64,000 nucleotides of DNA from Coniella vitis (Eukaryota; Ascomycota; Sordariomycetes; Diaporthales; Schizoparmaceae): contig WUJK01000007.1 of NCBI GenBank assembly GCA_011317545.1, positions 682,001-746,000 of the forward strand, written 5' to 3'. Below the pieces are notes generated by a model, which worked only from the letters and a program-made list of their open reading frames with translations, did not search any database and was not told the DNA's origin. A program made the position numbers and the translations under genes. This document shows positions 12,210-24,767 of this stretch, piece after piece (the stretch's first letter is position 1; each line of letters opens with the position of its first letter).

Positions 12210-13803
12210 TTTGATTTCCGATCCGTCCAGGTCCTTTTTTTTGTCGTTGCGTTCTACAGTTCTGAAGCTGCTGTGACCTTCCAATGGCGATGTTTGTGAG
12301 GAGTTATCAAGCCAAACAAACAAAAAAGGAGCAATGCCGACTCAAGCCAGCTTAGAAAAGATGAGAGGAGGAAGAGAGAGAGAAGGAGAGGGGGGAGAGC
12401 TTGGGGCCACAGCGGGATTATGATGAAAATGATGATGATGAGACAGCGTGGTGTGACCCTTTGACGATCTTGACGAAATGCGTGTGATGTCGAGCCGCTG
12501 CTGCACGCGGCCGTTGCAAATTAAATCCACAAGGGCAAAAGGCATTAAAGAAGAGGAAAAGCAAATGCCAACACAAACGGCGTCTTGTCTGTTCGTCTGT
12601 CTGCTGCCTGTGCCACTCGTTTGTCCAACCCAACGGGGGGACGTGAAAAGAGCGACCCTTCCGATGCGGACCCCAGAGCGCCCTCGCCACAATACACAAC
12701 CACACAAGACTGAAGGGGCGAGTTGTGACAGCCAGACAGTGTCAAATAGCTAAGAAGCAGAAAGGTGTGGAGTAGGAAACACAAAACACTACAGCAAAGA
12801 GATTGTGCCTAAAAGAGGCAGCAGCAGCACCAGCAGCACCAGCACGAGCAACCGCCGTCCTTCACAGGAACCACTAGAAGCGACCGCCACCACACACCCC
12901 GACGTTGCCCGCCCGCCCCTCAAAACGTGGCCCGCTATAAGTTCCTGGAACAAGAGAAGGGAACCTGATGATCGGGGCGCCCAAGCGCCCTACTAATGGT
13001 AATCGGGTGCGCCTTTCACACCGACACATGCCGATCGTGCCAGGGCATGTTTTGCCAACCAACCGCTGCGACACACACTACGCAATCACAATTGCAAGCT
13101 TTCACCGGGGAGAAAACCTACTATGGGTGCTCGGCCACTTCAGCTTGTTAGACTGGCCAGGTCCCCAAAGCGAGGCCACCGTGGCTCCACCCAGCATGTG
13201 GCTGGGCAAGCAATGAGCCCAGCCTTGGACACAAGAGGAACGGATGGATCCCGAGGCTTTACATAGTACTATGTATACTCTCTGCCTACTATGTACCATG
13301 CATGTACCAGTGGACGTTTGCTGCGTCCTGTGCTAGCCACAGCACAAAGCAACCGAGGTTTCAGCTTACTAGGGGCAGGATTCTGGGATTTTGGGATGCG
13401 CCGTTGCGGCCATTTGCAAGGGCCCATCTGGGTTCAATGATTCTTCTTTGCCTTGCTGACTGCCCTGCATGAGTGAATGTCGTTGAACGGAGCCGCTGAC
13501 GGAAGCCGACCGGGGACGGTGGCCAGCTTTGACAGCTGCGAATTCATGCGCCTCCCCCAAAGGCTGCTGAGTTTAGGCACGCCAGGCAGAAAAAGAAGCA
13601 AGGCCTTTTTCTGTCTCATGTATGTGTTTGTCATCACAGGTTCATTGGGCACAAAGTGGTGGGTGGAAAAAAGGAACAGAATTTTGCACACAGAAAAAGA
13701 GTGCAGGATTGATTGATTGATCGATGCAGTAAGAGGTAAAAAAAGAAAGCAAAAAACGGGCGCCCAACAATCCCTGGCCAAGCAAAGACACAGCGCGCCT
13801 CGT
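12210..13803. other. Intergenic, 5' flank of the Ser/Gly gene and 3' flank of REI1
   Basis: No gene supported. The left part looks like the leader of the Ser/Gly-rich gene (CAG/ACC-rich near 12825-12850). Three copies of the dispersed word lie at 13260-13295, two of them overlapping as a perfect palindrome. ORFs in this stretch lack any recognisable protein. Confidence 0.6.
13260..13295. repeat. Cluster of three TACATAGTA/TACTATGTA words
   Basis: TACATAGTA at 13260-13268 overlaps TACTATGTA at 13267-13275 so that 13260-13275 is a perfect 16-bp palindrome; a third copy lies at 13287-13295, followed by a CATGCATG-like stretch. The region is non-coding, between REI1 and the Ser/Gly-rich gene. 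Function unknown. Confidence 0.85.
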
Positions 13804-15612
13804 CTACAGAATCTGGTAGTTGTAGTACTTCTGGGAGTTGGCTCCCTTGTTGAGCGACCACTGGTATCGCTTTTGAGCGGCCTGCTCGTTCTTGCGACTG
13901 CGCAGTTCTGCCTTCCTGACCTCCTTCTTCTTCTTGTCCGAGACACCCAGCATGCCGATGCCTCCGTCGGCACGGCCAACCAGTTGCCTGTTCTGATCTC
14001 TCTGGCGGCCCCGGTGCACAAGTTGGCGACTGCTGCTGCCCTCTTCGCCGTCGGTATCCATTTCATCCGAGACCTCGCCATTTTCAATCGCCAGCTGTCG
14101 CTGGGCTCGCTCCTCGGGTGTAGGGTAGTCGCGCAGATTCTGACGGAAGTACTTGTTCAGTGAGCGGTGACCCACCGACTTGCCGTTGGGCAGATGCAGC
14201 TCGTACTCGTCGTAAAAGACGGCACGCGTGGGCTTGTGCGAGTGCGAGTGGAATCCGTCCTTTTGACGATGGGGCCGCGCATCGCTGCGTGAGTGGTGGG
14301 GATGCTTCTCGAGTCGTTCGTACTGGTGATAATGATTCTCGGCGGGCACGGCAGTCAAATCGGCCGAATCCAAAGACGAAGCCGATGAGTCTGTCTCCCA
14401 GCCCTCGTCGCCACCCTCTTCCACCTCGTCACCATCCTCATTGGTGATAGTGGTAGCCCGTTTGCCGCCCAGTCTCGCTCCGCCGTTTGTCACGGATTCA
14501 TCGTCCGAGTCCATGTCTTCATCATCACCATCGGAATATGTGCTGCGGAAGTCGTAGAATTCGCCAATCTCGAGCTGCTCCTCCTCGGTCGAGTATGGAA
14601 TCTTGCAGTGGCCCGTGTCTCGCATGTGCGTTTGCACAGCAAACGCATTAGCCTTGATCTTGTGGCAGTAGATACACTCATTGTACTCTTGAATCTGCTC
14701 CCGCAACCAAGCCAGCAGACCCTCTAGATTGACAAGGTATTGCTTTTCCGGAATAAACATGCCGTGAGAGCGCTCCATGTGGGCAACGTTTGAGGGCACA
14801 TCGGCAGACTCCAGATTACAAAATAGGCATGACGTGAGGGACACTTCTGCACCTGCCGTACCCGTGGTCTTGGACGGCACAGGCGTGGTGGTGGCGGCGG
14901 TTTGCTGCTCGCTCGAATCTTCAGAAGCCGACTGCTCGTCTTGCTGAGCAGCAGAGGGGACAACCGGGTTGGACGGGCGTTTGACGGGGGACGGACGTTC
15001 GCGTATGTCGGCCTTCTTCATGCCCTCCACAATGTGATGGAACTCATCTTCTGCTTCCGAGTCAACGTCTGATTTGACAGATGGCACAGGCTCGCCCAGG
15101 GAAAAGGTAGAGCTGATCATGGAGCTGGCATCGTCGGGAATAGCAGGCGTGCCGCCCTGTCCACGCAGCAGCGCGGCCTCTTTGGCCTTGTGTTTCTGAC
15201 TGCCCAGGTGGTTCTGGTACGAGTTTTCGCTGTAGTAGGTGCGGTGGCAGACGCTGCATTCTTTTTGCCAACCAGCGCGCTCGGCTTCGGCTGTAGACGT
15301 CGCTCTGGCTTGAAGGACTTTTTCGGTAAAAGTTTCGGAAGAGATGGGAGGAAGGCTCGCAACTCGGCGCTTGAGGTTGTAGCGACTGTAGTAGGGGAAA
15401 AGAAAAAGGCTGCGATTAGTATCACACTGGGCAAAAAGAAGCGCGCAGCGCACATGGGGTTTGGTCCATCAAACTTACTGCCAGTCGCTTCGCATGTGAC
15501 CCTTCTGGAGATCGCTGTTCCTGAAGGCAACCTGGCAAGTGTTGCAGGTGTATGGATGAGAGGCCGAAGTGTCCTGAGGAGGAGCACTACGGCTACCGCT
15601 GATTGTTGCCAT
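13804..15612 (-). CDS. REI1: Cytoplasmic pre-60S maturation factor REI1 (ZNF622 family)
   Basis: Two exons, 15479-15612 and 13804-15385, separated by a 93-nt intron (GTAAGT...CTACTACAG), give 571 residues. The splice rebuilds the family motif SDWHRYNLKRRVA exactly, which fixes the junction. Four C2H2-type fingers are visible: YTCNTCQVAF (C23, C26, H39, H45), KECSVCHRTY, SCLFCNLES and NECIYCHKIK, followed by acidic stretches, an FYDEYELHLPNGKSVGHR block and a basic tail typical of the family. Rei1 acts late in cytoplasmic 60S maturation, helping recycle the Arx1/Alb1 and Tif6 factors; its C-terminal tail enters the polypeptide exit tunnel. Start chosen at MATISGSRSAPP because the first finger follows directly. 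Between fingers 2 and 3 is a long disordered, acidic linker. Confidence 0.95.
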
Positions 15613-17159
15613 GGCTTGTTGGCTGCGATATCGTCAGAGACGCTGAGTCAAGGGAAAGATGATGACGGTGGTGTTGATATTGGCTGAGCCAAGATGTCCC
15701 GGCTGATGAAGAGCAGAAAACGGCGGGGAATGCTTGGAGCGACCCTTTAAAGCAGCCCACTGCTCTGTGGGCGTCAAGAATGAGTTGGGCCAAAGGCGCC
15801 CAAGAATTGTCTGGATTAGTAAAGCGGACCTAAGAAGAGTCAGTCCAAGAACCAAAAGTGGCGATAATTTCTTGGTCTGACGCTCACTCTCTAGCAGCCA
15901 GGCCGTCTTAGTTTTTGTGGTGGGGAGGTTCAGCGCGCTGGGCTGATAAGCCAGCGATAACAGCCCTGCAGCCCCGGAGGTGGGGGGAGGGGAAAGATTG
16001 TTATAGCGGGTCACTGCGCTGAGCGCTCAGTGCTTTGGGCGTGTTATATTCAGCTAATGCTGTACAAATGCTGTACCTCTGCCGGGTCCTCTGAAGATGA
16101 ATATTAGCACCTTCTGTGACCAGCAGGTGGCCATCATTCGGTAAACTGCCATAAGAGATTTTTATAGGACAGATTCTTGTTGCTGACTTATGCCATGGAG
16201 GAACTGGACAATCCATTTTTTTGTGTTCCTTTTTTCCTGCAACCATCGACTCTGCTATGTAACGGCGCCCTTTGGCAGTCCCGTAGTACCCACATTTCCA
16301 CAATGATCACAAAAGACATCATTTTGAATCATTCTCGTTTCCTAGACGGCCTACGAGAATGCATGATTGGAAATGCTCGCTCTACACGGTTCTTTGACAT
16401 ACATAGTATGTTAAAACCCCTCTTCTTGACTATCAGTCATGGTACTCACTGGCTCTCTTCAGCGCGTCAAGTGTTGGCTCGGACTATACGTTGTCGCCAA
16501 AAATAGTAGGCCAAGTCCTTTTGTTATGTACCCAAGGTACCTGAGTGTGTACCGTGTAACCAGGCGATCCCTAGGTTCTGGGGCTGCGTACGGGGCCGGC
16601 CAGTACCGGGTCCTACCCAAAGCGCCGTAACTGCCAGGCTCTGCGTCAAGTCGGGTGACGCTACAGGGCTTTTGCTTGGCTCGCTGCTGAGCGCATTCTT
16701 GGCCTGCATTCCCGCTGGGCAGTGCCACACTCGGGTCGAAGCGCCCTTTTCGTCCCCCAGGGCTTACAGTACCTGGGTAAGTGTTATGATCCTCCAGGCG
16801 CGATAAATCGACAAGCCCAACTTCTCTTCCTTCGACTCTACTGCTTTTCTGCTGTCCGCCCTCCCCGAGCATAGCGCCATTTCTGTTGCCTGTACTGTCT
16901 GCTTCGTATCCTGCGTTGCCGCCGTTTATCACCGCCCCATAACATCGCGCACCGGCCCCGGCTCCACCAAACCCGTGCCCGTACCCGCAACCCGCTCCCG
17001 CCGTTCCTCGATCCCGTTCGACTCTACGCCGATCGTCAACACCACTTTGCACCAACTTGCCACCCGACTCGCCCGTTGTTGTCGGGTAGGAAGCCCTTTC
17101 CTCGACGTGAATCCAGTCCTCTAAAGATTGCTGCGCGAGCCCCGATATCTCCACATGTC
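15613..17159. other. Divergent promoter region between REI1 and the HECT ligase
   Basis: No gene supported. One dispersed word lies at 16400-16408. A 231-codon frame on the minus strand at 16459-17154 has no recognisable features and overlaps the leader of the HECT gene, so I treat it as chance. Confidence 0.6.
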
Positions 17160-20100
17160 ATGACGCGCGACACCGTCCGGCCCCTCGACGCCGCGAGTGC
17201 CAGCCCGTGCCTCCATCACGATGTCGACGTGGACCTCCTGGCTGGTCTATGGGAGACGGCCCCCTTTGCCAGATTGCCCCTGGACGCCCCGCCAGAGCTC
17301 AAAGATATCGTCGAGAATATCGAGAACCCCAAGCGGGTCTACGCCATACACCGCGCCTGTCGTCGCCACGGATTCCAGCAGCTTGTCGAGAAGTTCATTG
17401 TCCAGCTGCGCGAGGGCTGCGGCTCCAATTACTGCTCGACCCCAACCTGCTTCTCCTTTCGCAAAAGAACCATTGGCCGCAAGCCAATTCGAAGATACAA
17501 TGTGACGAGCGCACGAGTCCTTGCTGTCTACATGGCTAGCCAGGATAACCCGCAAAGCGCCTTGTGTCCAGCCCTCCGCTCACCCAAGCTACCGCCTGCT
17601 GCCCTCCACTCCCTCATCTTCTACCGAAAACCAGACTCACTAAGTGAACAAGAGAGAGCGACGTCGCCTACAACAGGCCGCCCCAATGACAGTTCTTCTT
17701 CATCGTCATCAACGCGCCATACCAAAATCAAGGCCAATCAACAACACCCAAGGCCGGACACGGCGCAAGGAGACAGCGGAAGAGACAACTCGATCTTGCC
17801 ACAAGAAGAGGAGGACGATGATGCGCACACAATACAGTCGCCCAAGTTTGACGTGACCCAGCGTCACACGAGCAAGGACTACAGGTCTTTTGCTGCCAAT
17901 CTCTTTGGCACCGTGGCTTTTAGAATGCTAGAGTGGCTCACGCCCAACGCTTTGGGGGATATGCACGATAATGCTTGCAATCTGCAGAGAGACGAGCCGT
18001 GTGAGCGAGAACCTAGGTCGTCGAGCCCCGTTCGAAGAAAGGCTTCCCCGTCGCCAAAGCCTTCTAAAGGGAGGCGCAACCTCAGAGTCACGCGAGGAGC
18101 CAATGTCCAGGACTTTTCCATTCCAGAGGATGCAGCACCGTCGATACGACCCAGTAGCACCGAGCTCAGACCGCGCGATCACGACATAGAGGATGCTCAT
18201 CCAATTGCACATTCAGCTTTACCAGAGCATCGACCAGCCGGGCTTCGCCGCAACTCAAATACTAGGTTGCGCACAAACTCAGTAACACAGCCCAAGCGAC
18301 AGCTTTCGCTTGATAGCTTCCCAGTCGACGCGTTGGCGGAAGATGGTGCCAACACCCTCCGCTCCCCACGCCAAACAGGAATGCAGTCTGACAAGGCAAC
18401 CAAATCTATCAAAAACACTGCCTCTAGTCTCGCTCGACCACTTTCCCAAGCTCCTTCCGCCAGCTGGTTCGATAACTTTCGCTCCGACAGTAACGCGTCG
18501 CCGCAGCTTCTCGAGGACGAGGGCCTGCAGACTGTCAACAATTCACATGCGATGGAGGAGACGACAGCGCATGAAGATAGAGCTCAGCGGACACCATCAG
18601 AAATATCAACGAGCGAGGTGTCCATCGACACACCAGATACCGGATCGGAGCTAACGTATGAATCTTTTCTTCCACAAGCTGTGTCTGTGCTCAGCCTTGA
18701 TGTTGTGGATTTTCTCTGCGATGTACTCCAAGACGACGGCACGCGGGAAGAGAACCTGCTTGAGCCCCCAGTGATACCCAGAACTCTAGCCGGGCATTCG
18801 GAGCGGAGGCGCAAATTCAAGAGGAGAGCAAGAGTTAAAGGCCATCTCCGACCACCGGCTCTCAAATTAGAATGGAAATTGTTCATCGAGCAAAGCCTTT
18901 TCTATACGCTCAGCGACCCCCATGCGCTAATCCATTCCTTTACCCGCAAAGGCGAGCTGATCGACTCTCAGTCGCTGTGGTACTGCATGGTACGGATGAC
19001 AAGAGCGGCACCTTCCTTGGTCTTTCATTCTCTATGGCTCTCTGCAGCTCATCTCTTTGCGCCACCAAAGGCTATACAGTCCCTTCACTCACCCGCAGCC
19101 AGGTTATTTCCAAAGCAGGCGCTTTATCTGTCCAACACTGAGGCAGGTTGCCTCATATCCATATGTTTTCATGCCTTGATTGCAGCAGTGCCCGTGGTAT
19201 CTGATAAGAGTCAGATTCTGGAAATGTCGCGATTGCGATCACAGGGGTTGAGTCTGGCTGGGAAAGGCGGGTTGTCTCCAGAACTGTGTCTTCAATACGA
19301 TGACGCATTTTCTCACGAGCTGGCCATTCGGTTAGCAAAGCGACTTTTGGCGGCCATTACGACTCGCAGATATTTTGACGATATTATTGATCAAGAACTT
19401 GCTTTGCGAGATGACGATTTGGTACAACCAGATATCTTGGCCCCGCTCTTTACACAACTCGATGCGCTGAGTGAAAGCAACGAAGAGGGCCTCCACGAAA
19501 CCCGCATGTCAACCTTGCTCCTAGAATGGGCCCGTTGTGTCATGTTCCAAGAATGGGAGGGTAGTCCCGAAGTCCCTGGTGACGGGCCCTTTGGCGGAGC
19601 TTTGGCGTTGACAGATGCTATCCGTAAGTCTAGATTCATGATATGATGTCTATAACTTTGCGTTGCTAATTTTGGTGCAGACCAGAAAGCCCAGGATCTG
19701 CGAATCGCGCATAAGCAGTTTCAGTCCGACTTCTTTGCCGAAAGGCTTGATATTGTGCAAATGCCCGTGGCGTGGCTCTCGTTTACATCCACCAGACAAA
19801 AGGCACACTTGCTGGACCATTCCTACATCTTCAACTCGGACACGCTGCTGTCGTATTTCCGCGCCATCAACTTTTCTCGGATGAGTCACGCTTACGAAGA
19901 AGCTGCTTCCCTCAAGAGCCGACTAGACCGCTTGTTTGAGCAGCAAACACTGGTTTACAATCCGCATCACAAGCGAGTACTACAAGACTTACTACGCACC
20001 GCTTCTTCACGTTATATCATCCTTGACATCGGCCGCAAGTCTGTCCTCAGAGATGCGTTTGATCAGCTGTGGAGGAGGGAAGAGCGGGAACTCCTGCGCC

Positions 20101-21185
20101 CTTTGAAGGTACACCTTGGTGAGGATACCGGCGAGGAAGGGTTCGACTCTGGCGGTGTCCAGCAAGAATTCTTCCGCCTCGCTATTGCTGAGGCGCTAGA
20201 CCCAAGCTTTGGGGCTTTCACTGTGGACGAACGTAACCGCATGACGTGGTTCCAGCCGGGGTCCGCGGAGCCGACCTGGAAGTTCGAACTCGTCGGTCTG
20301 CTGATTGGGCTGGCTGTTTACAACGGCCTCACCTTGCCTGTGACATTTCCCAAGGCACTTTACCGCAAACTCCTCGGCGAACCCGTCACAGATATTCACC
20401 ACATCAACGATGGCTGGCCCCAAATCGCCAGTAGCTTGACAGAGCTCCTCGAATGGGATGAAGCCCACGGTGCAGTCGAGGATATCTTTGCCGTCACCTA
20501 CGAGTTCTCCACGAACATGTTTTCTGAGCACGTCTCGCGCGAGATGCGCTCCATCACTCCCGGCACCCAACCCACCTCGGACGACGAATGGCCCCAGTTC
20601 CTGTCCTCTCACAACAAGTCTCACACCCGCATTTCAGCCTCCAATCCCCCGGATGCGCCCTACGTCACAAATGCGAATCGCAACGCCTACGTCTCCGACT
20701 ACATCCGCTACATGACCCACGTGTCCGTCCAACCCCAATACACGGCCTTTGCAGAAGGCTTTCGCACCATCCTGCATCCCAAATCCCTCAAGCTTCTCAC
20801 GCCGGAACTCCTCCAACAGCTCGTCGAGGGAGCACAACAAGATATCGACATCTCTGAGCTGCGCCGTGCAACACGCTATGTAGGCTACACGCCCTCATCC
20901 CGCGCCATCAAGGACTTCTGGGCAATTGTCAAACGATACGACGAGCGCATGAAGAGAAAATTATTGGAGTTTGTCACGGCGTCTGATCGGGTCCCCGCAG
21001 GTGGGGTCAAGAATATTCAGTTTGTGGTGCAAAAGAACGGAGAAGAGGATGGAGAAGGGGGACATTTGCCGACGGCGTATACGTGTTATGGGACGTTGTT
21101 GCTGCCTGAGTATCGGGATCGAGAGGTGTTGAGGGAGAGATTGGCGATGGCGCTTGAGAACGCGCAGGGGTTTGGCTTTGCTTGA
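17160..21185 (+). CDS. HUL4: HECT-type E3 ubiquitin ligase with AZUL-like N-terminus (HUL4-like)
   Basis: Two exons, 17160-19623 and 19681-21185, with a 57-nt intron (GTAAGT...GTGCAG), give 1322 residues. The start is the first ATG in frame; the frame is open further up only through non-ATG codons. Residues 53-103 resemble the AZUL zinc finger of UBE3A-type ligases, with Cys87, Cys92 and Cys97 spaced C-x4-C-x4-C. The middle (about 180-520) is Ser/Pro-rich and disordered. The C-terminal 350 residues are a full HECT domain: EEGFDSGGVQQEFF in the N-lobe and LPTAYTCYGTLLLPEY with catalytic Cys1290 in the C-lobe, then the usual aromatic near the end (GFGFA). HECT ligases take ubiquitin on the Cys from an E2 and pass it to substrate. 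Yeast Hul4 is the closest named type I can suggest; the symbol is by similarity of architecture only. Confidence 0.88.
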
Positions 21186-21917
21186 TTTTCTTTTTCTTTG
21201 TCATTATTATGATCCTTTTGGGGATTATTCTTACGGTTTCTCTCTCTCTTTCTTTGGTTTCTTCCCCTGAAGTATACGAGGAGGGGGGCGGGATGAAGAA
21301 AGGGAAGGGTATCATGGGATGGTGAAATCAAGTTCGAAGGAAACATTTCTTGGAGGGCAGAAGGAATAAATGTTTTGTCTTGACTGTCTGCCCGTTGGCT
21401 GCTGTTTTGCCACGGGATGGATATTCAGGCTTTGATGGGCAGGGCATGGGCTTACGGCGCGGAATCACGTTTGGAGCTTTTGGTACAATTGTCAGATATA
21501 GCTTATGGCACATAGCTTTCATTTATTTATTTACTTTACTTGGTCTTCTTTGTTTTCTTTTTCTTCTTTTCTCTTTTTCTTTTCTATCCTCTGATGACTG
21601 ATATTGCCTTGTTGGTTTATGATAATGAGAGCATGTAACTTTGGCGACTTTAATTGGTTTGGTTTTTAATGATTTGCATTCAATTTCTAGGAATGGCATC
21701 TGCATAGTAAATCAAGGTCAAGTGATGAGATGAAGCAGTAGCTGGATGCTTGTGGCGTTTGCAATTTGTTCACAGGCATCAAATATGAGCAAGTCTGGTA
21801 TAACGTGCCCAAGCAGAGAATCTACATATACGAACGTGGGAGGGCTTGCAAGGTTCCTTCTTTTTGTCTACAGCTTCTCATGCAAATCACCCGGCAAGTG
21901 ATTGAAGGGTATTCTAT
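21186..21917. other. Intergenic between convergent HECT and CCT5 genes
   Basis: Shared 3' region of two convergent genes. T-rich stretches (21190-21260, 21525-21595) fit transcription-end regions on both strands. No gene seen. Confidence 0.6.
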
Positions 21918-23860
21918 CTAAAAGTCATCCTCGCCTGATCCGCTGACAATGACATTATTCACCTTGAGCACCATGCGGCAGAGCTGGGTGGCCAGCATGA
22001 GCTGTTGCCTCTTGCTAATAAGAGGATCAATGACAAACGCCTTCTTCATGTCGTTGCTGCCCTTTTGCATGCAATCGACGCCCAAACGGCCGCGTGGACC
22101 CTCGCTCTTGACCTGCTGCGACTTGACCTCGGCCAGCGTCGCAATAGGGTTGAGACCGCTGTTTTCAGCCAGAGCCATGGGCACGGCGTCCAGAGCCTCG
22201 GCGAATGCTCGCATGGCGTACTGCTCCAGGCCAGGAGTCTTGACAGCAGCGTCCTCCACGGCCAAAGAGCAAGCGATTTCGGCAGCACCACCACCGTAGA
22301 CGACACGATTGTCACGGACAAGGTTGCGGACCACGCAGAGAGCGTCGTGTAGTGAGCGACGAGCTTCATCGATGATCTGAGACTGCTGTTAGCATGCAAT
22401 ATTCTAGAGAGGGTTCGAAGAAAGAAGCAAAAGAGCTTACCATCTTGTTGCTACCGCGAACAAACACGGTGACAGCACGAGTGTTTGCACACTCTTCAAT
22501 GACGAGCATCTTTTCTCTCGTCGTGCCAAAAGACATCTCACGCACGACACCAGCAGTTCCTAGCTTCTCCGGTTTCAGGTCCTCAAACCTGGGTACTATG
22601 CGACCATTGGTGGCAATAGCAATGAGTTCGATTTCTGGGCCACCAACCCACCGCACTGCAGGCAGGCCGTTTTGGAGCAGGAGATGGTTTGCCTCATCAT
22701 CGAAACCCCACTGACATATCGCAAGGTTGGCACCCGTGTCCTTGATTTGCTGGATCATCTCCACAAACTTCTCGTGTTCGTAGTTTTGCAGCTTCTTGAA
22801 CTCCTCAACCGAGGTAATCTCCAGCTTGTGCTTGGTCTTTGGCTTTGGGGGCTCAAAGGCGCATGTGAGAATGGCAATCTTGGCGTCCCGCACCTCAGAA
22901 GGCATCTGGGGGTGGGAAAAGTCCTTGTCCACAATAACACCCTTGACCAGCAGGGTGTCTTCGAGCGATCCACCGACCTTTCCATCGACCTTGATCAGCT
23001 CAAAGTCAACGTCCTTGCGCTCGAAGTCGGCAACGGAGAGCACGGCGTCGACGGCGATCTGTGCAAACTGGTCGTGTGCCTTGGAAACAATCTTGCTGCC
23101 CAAACTCGTCCTTGCGACCTTGAAGAGGTTCTCGGTATCCGCCTTGCTGAATTCGATGGTGTCTGCAATCTTGTCCAGCTCGGCCACTGCTATGTCACAG
23201 GCTTGGTCGTAGCCGTCTGCTATGCGAATAGGATGAATTCCCTTGTCAATGAGCTCTGCAGCCTGCTCCAAGAGAGCACCAGCAAGCACAACGACACCAG
23301 TTGTTCCGTCGCCTATCTCATCGTCCTGTGATTTGGAGAGTTCGACGAGCAGCTTGGCGACGTGGTTGGTAATCTCCATTTGCTGCAGGATGGTAGCGCC
23401 ATCGTTGGTCACGGTGATGTCGCCATCAGGGGAAATGAGAATCTTGTCGAGGCCACGGGGACCGAGGGAGCTCTTGACAATGTTGGCAACAGTGCGGGCC
23501 GCGAGGATATGAGACTTGACGGCTTCGTTGCCAAACTGTCTCTTCTTCTTGCCCTGGCTGCAAGACAAATAGATGGTTAGACGGCAAGCTCCAACAGCTA
23601 GGACAAGCTGGAGTAAAGGCCTTTTGTGATTGTGTAAACATACTCTCGGACAACAATGAAGGGTCTGCCTTGCTCGTCCTTGGTGACCACCGCTATAGGT
23701 ATGCCTCGTCAGTTTCTGGAGCCGCAACTCAGGGGTCGTGGCGGGTCGTTACCGTTGGAGAGATCCAAATCTAGCAGGGCGCGCACAGTCAGTAAACAGT
23801 TCAGCGAGCAAGTTGGAACGCTTGGAAGAAATGGCAAAGATGTAACGTACTCATAGCCAT
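21918..23860 (-). CDS. CCT5: CCT/TRiC chaperonin subunit epsilon
   Basis: Five exons: 23851-23860, 23753-23770, 23644-23692, 22441-23557 and 21918-22376, total 550 residues (human CCT5 541, yeast 562). The first three exons are tiny (10, 18 and 49 nt) and join in phase to MAMNLDLSNAVVTKDEQG and on to IVVRDQGKKKRQ. Intron donors are GTACGT, GTAACG, GTATGT and GTAAGC. Group II chaperonin signatures are clear: SSLGPRGLDKIL, DGDITVTNDGATIL, and the ATPase motif DDEIGDGTTGVVVLAGALLEQA; the segment KMIIDEARRSLHDAL crosses the last splice exactly. Epsilon identity rests on GIHPIRIADGYDQA and the NRVVYGGGAAEIA segment. It forms one of eight subunits of the cytosolic ring that folds actin, tubulin and WD40 proteins. 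Its divergent neighbour, the HBS1/SKI7 gene, shares a 0.9-kb promoter region. Confidence 0.96.
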
Positions 23861-24767
23861 GTTGAAAAGGTTGCGGCCGTCGACAATCCTCTCGCTTTGC
23901 AAGGTGGGTGGGAGGGGATGCGAATAGCGGAGGACAGGTTTGGGAGCGGAGTGAGGTGGACGCTCAGTTAGTAGACGCGCTGCTCCAGTGCGGCGACTGC
24001 CCGTCCAAAATTTCGACATGGACCTCTGGCAGCCCCTCCATCGCGCGTGCATTTGCCTGCCGCACAGGTGCGTTCTAGGAGCAAGCTATCCTTACGACAA
24101 GGGTAGCCTGTGTGGGACCCTGAATGCCTTGATACCGCGCGCCTAGTGGGCAACTGCTCATAAATGTACTATGTACCACAGCAATCCGGTATCTTAATGT
24201 TTAACGGCTCGTCAGGATATTCTTGCAAGAAATGCCAATCTAGTGAGGCTATACCGCGTATTAACAGAAAGCATAATCGATTAGAATAGCTGATACACAG
24301 TCAGAATTCTTGAACACTATACTGTTGCTGCATTGGCCACGACTGAAATGTACTTGGGTACATAATTTGCAATCCCAGGAACCCTATTGAACCGCCCTGG
24401 AGCCTCATCCCGACGTGCCTGTAGCAAGTGCTGTACTATACATAGTATACCCCGCTAAGGAAAGCAAACGCAGTAGGTACAAGACGTCACCGCCCGTCTT
24501 TGCAATTTACTTGAGTACTTTTAGACACTTCTGGGCTTCAGGCCGTTTTCCTTGATCATAACATACATCTCACAGCGTAGACCTCGTTTTCAACCACACA
24601 ATCACTATTACGCTCGTTCTGCAAACAACAGCCCATCATCTGGTTCGTACATCGGTAGTCACATCCTCTGTTTTCGTCTTTCGCAGAGCACCTTGCTGAC
24701 AGAGTAACCATAGCCAGCAGCCAGTCCGCCTCGCACCGCCTTCGGCTCTTAGCGCAAAAGTTTTAAA
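23861..24767. other. Divergent promoter between CCT5 and HBS1/SKI7
   Basis: A 0.9-kb region shared by two divergent housekeeping genes. Two dispersed words lie at 24167 and 24439. A CT/CA-rich stretch (24560-24760) is probably the leader of the HBS1/SKI7 gene. No coding frame is supported. Confidence 0.6.

Noticed and set aside
16459..17154. 231-codon minus-strand frame upstream of the HECT gene
   Set aside because: It covers the CT/CG-rich leader of the HECT gene, starts without supporting features and shows no domain.
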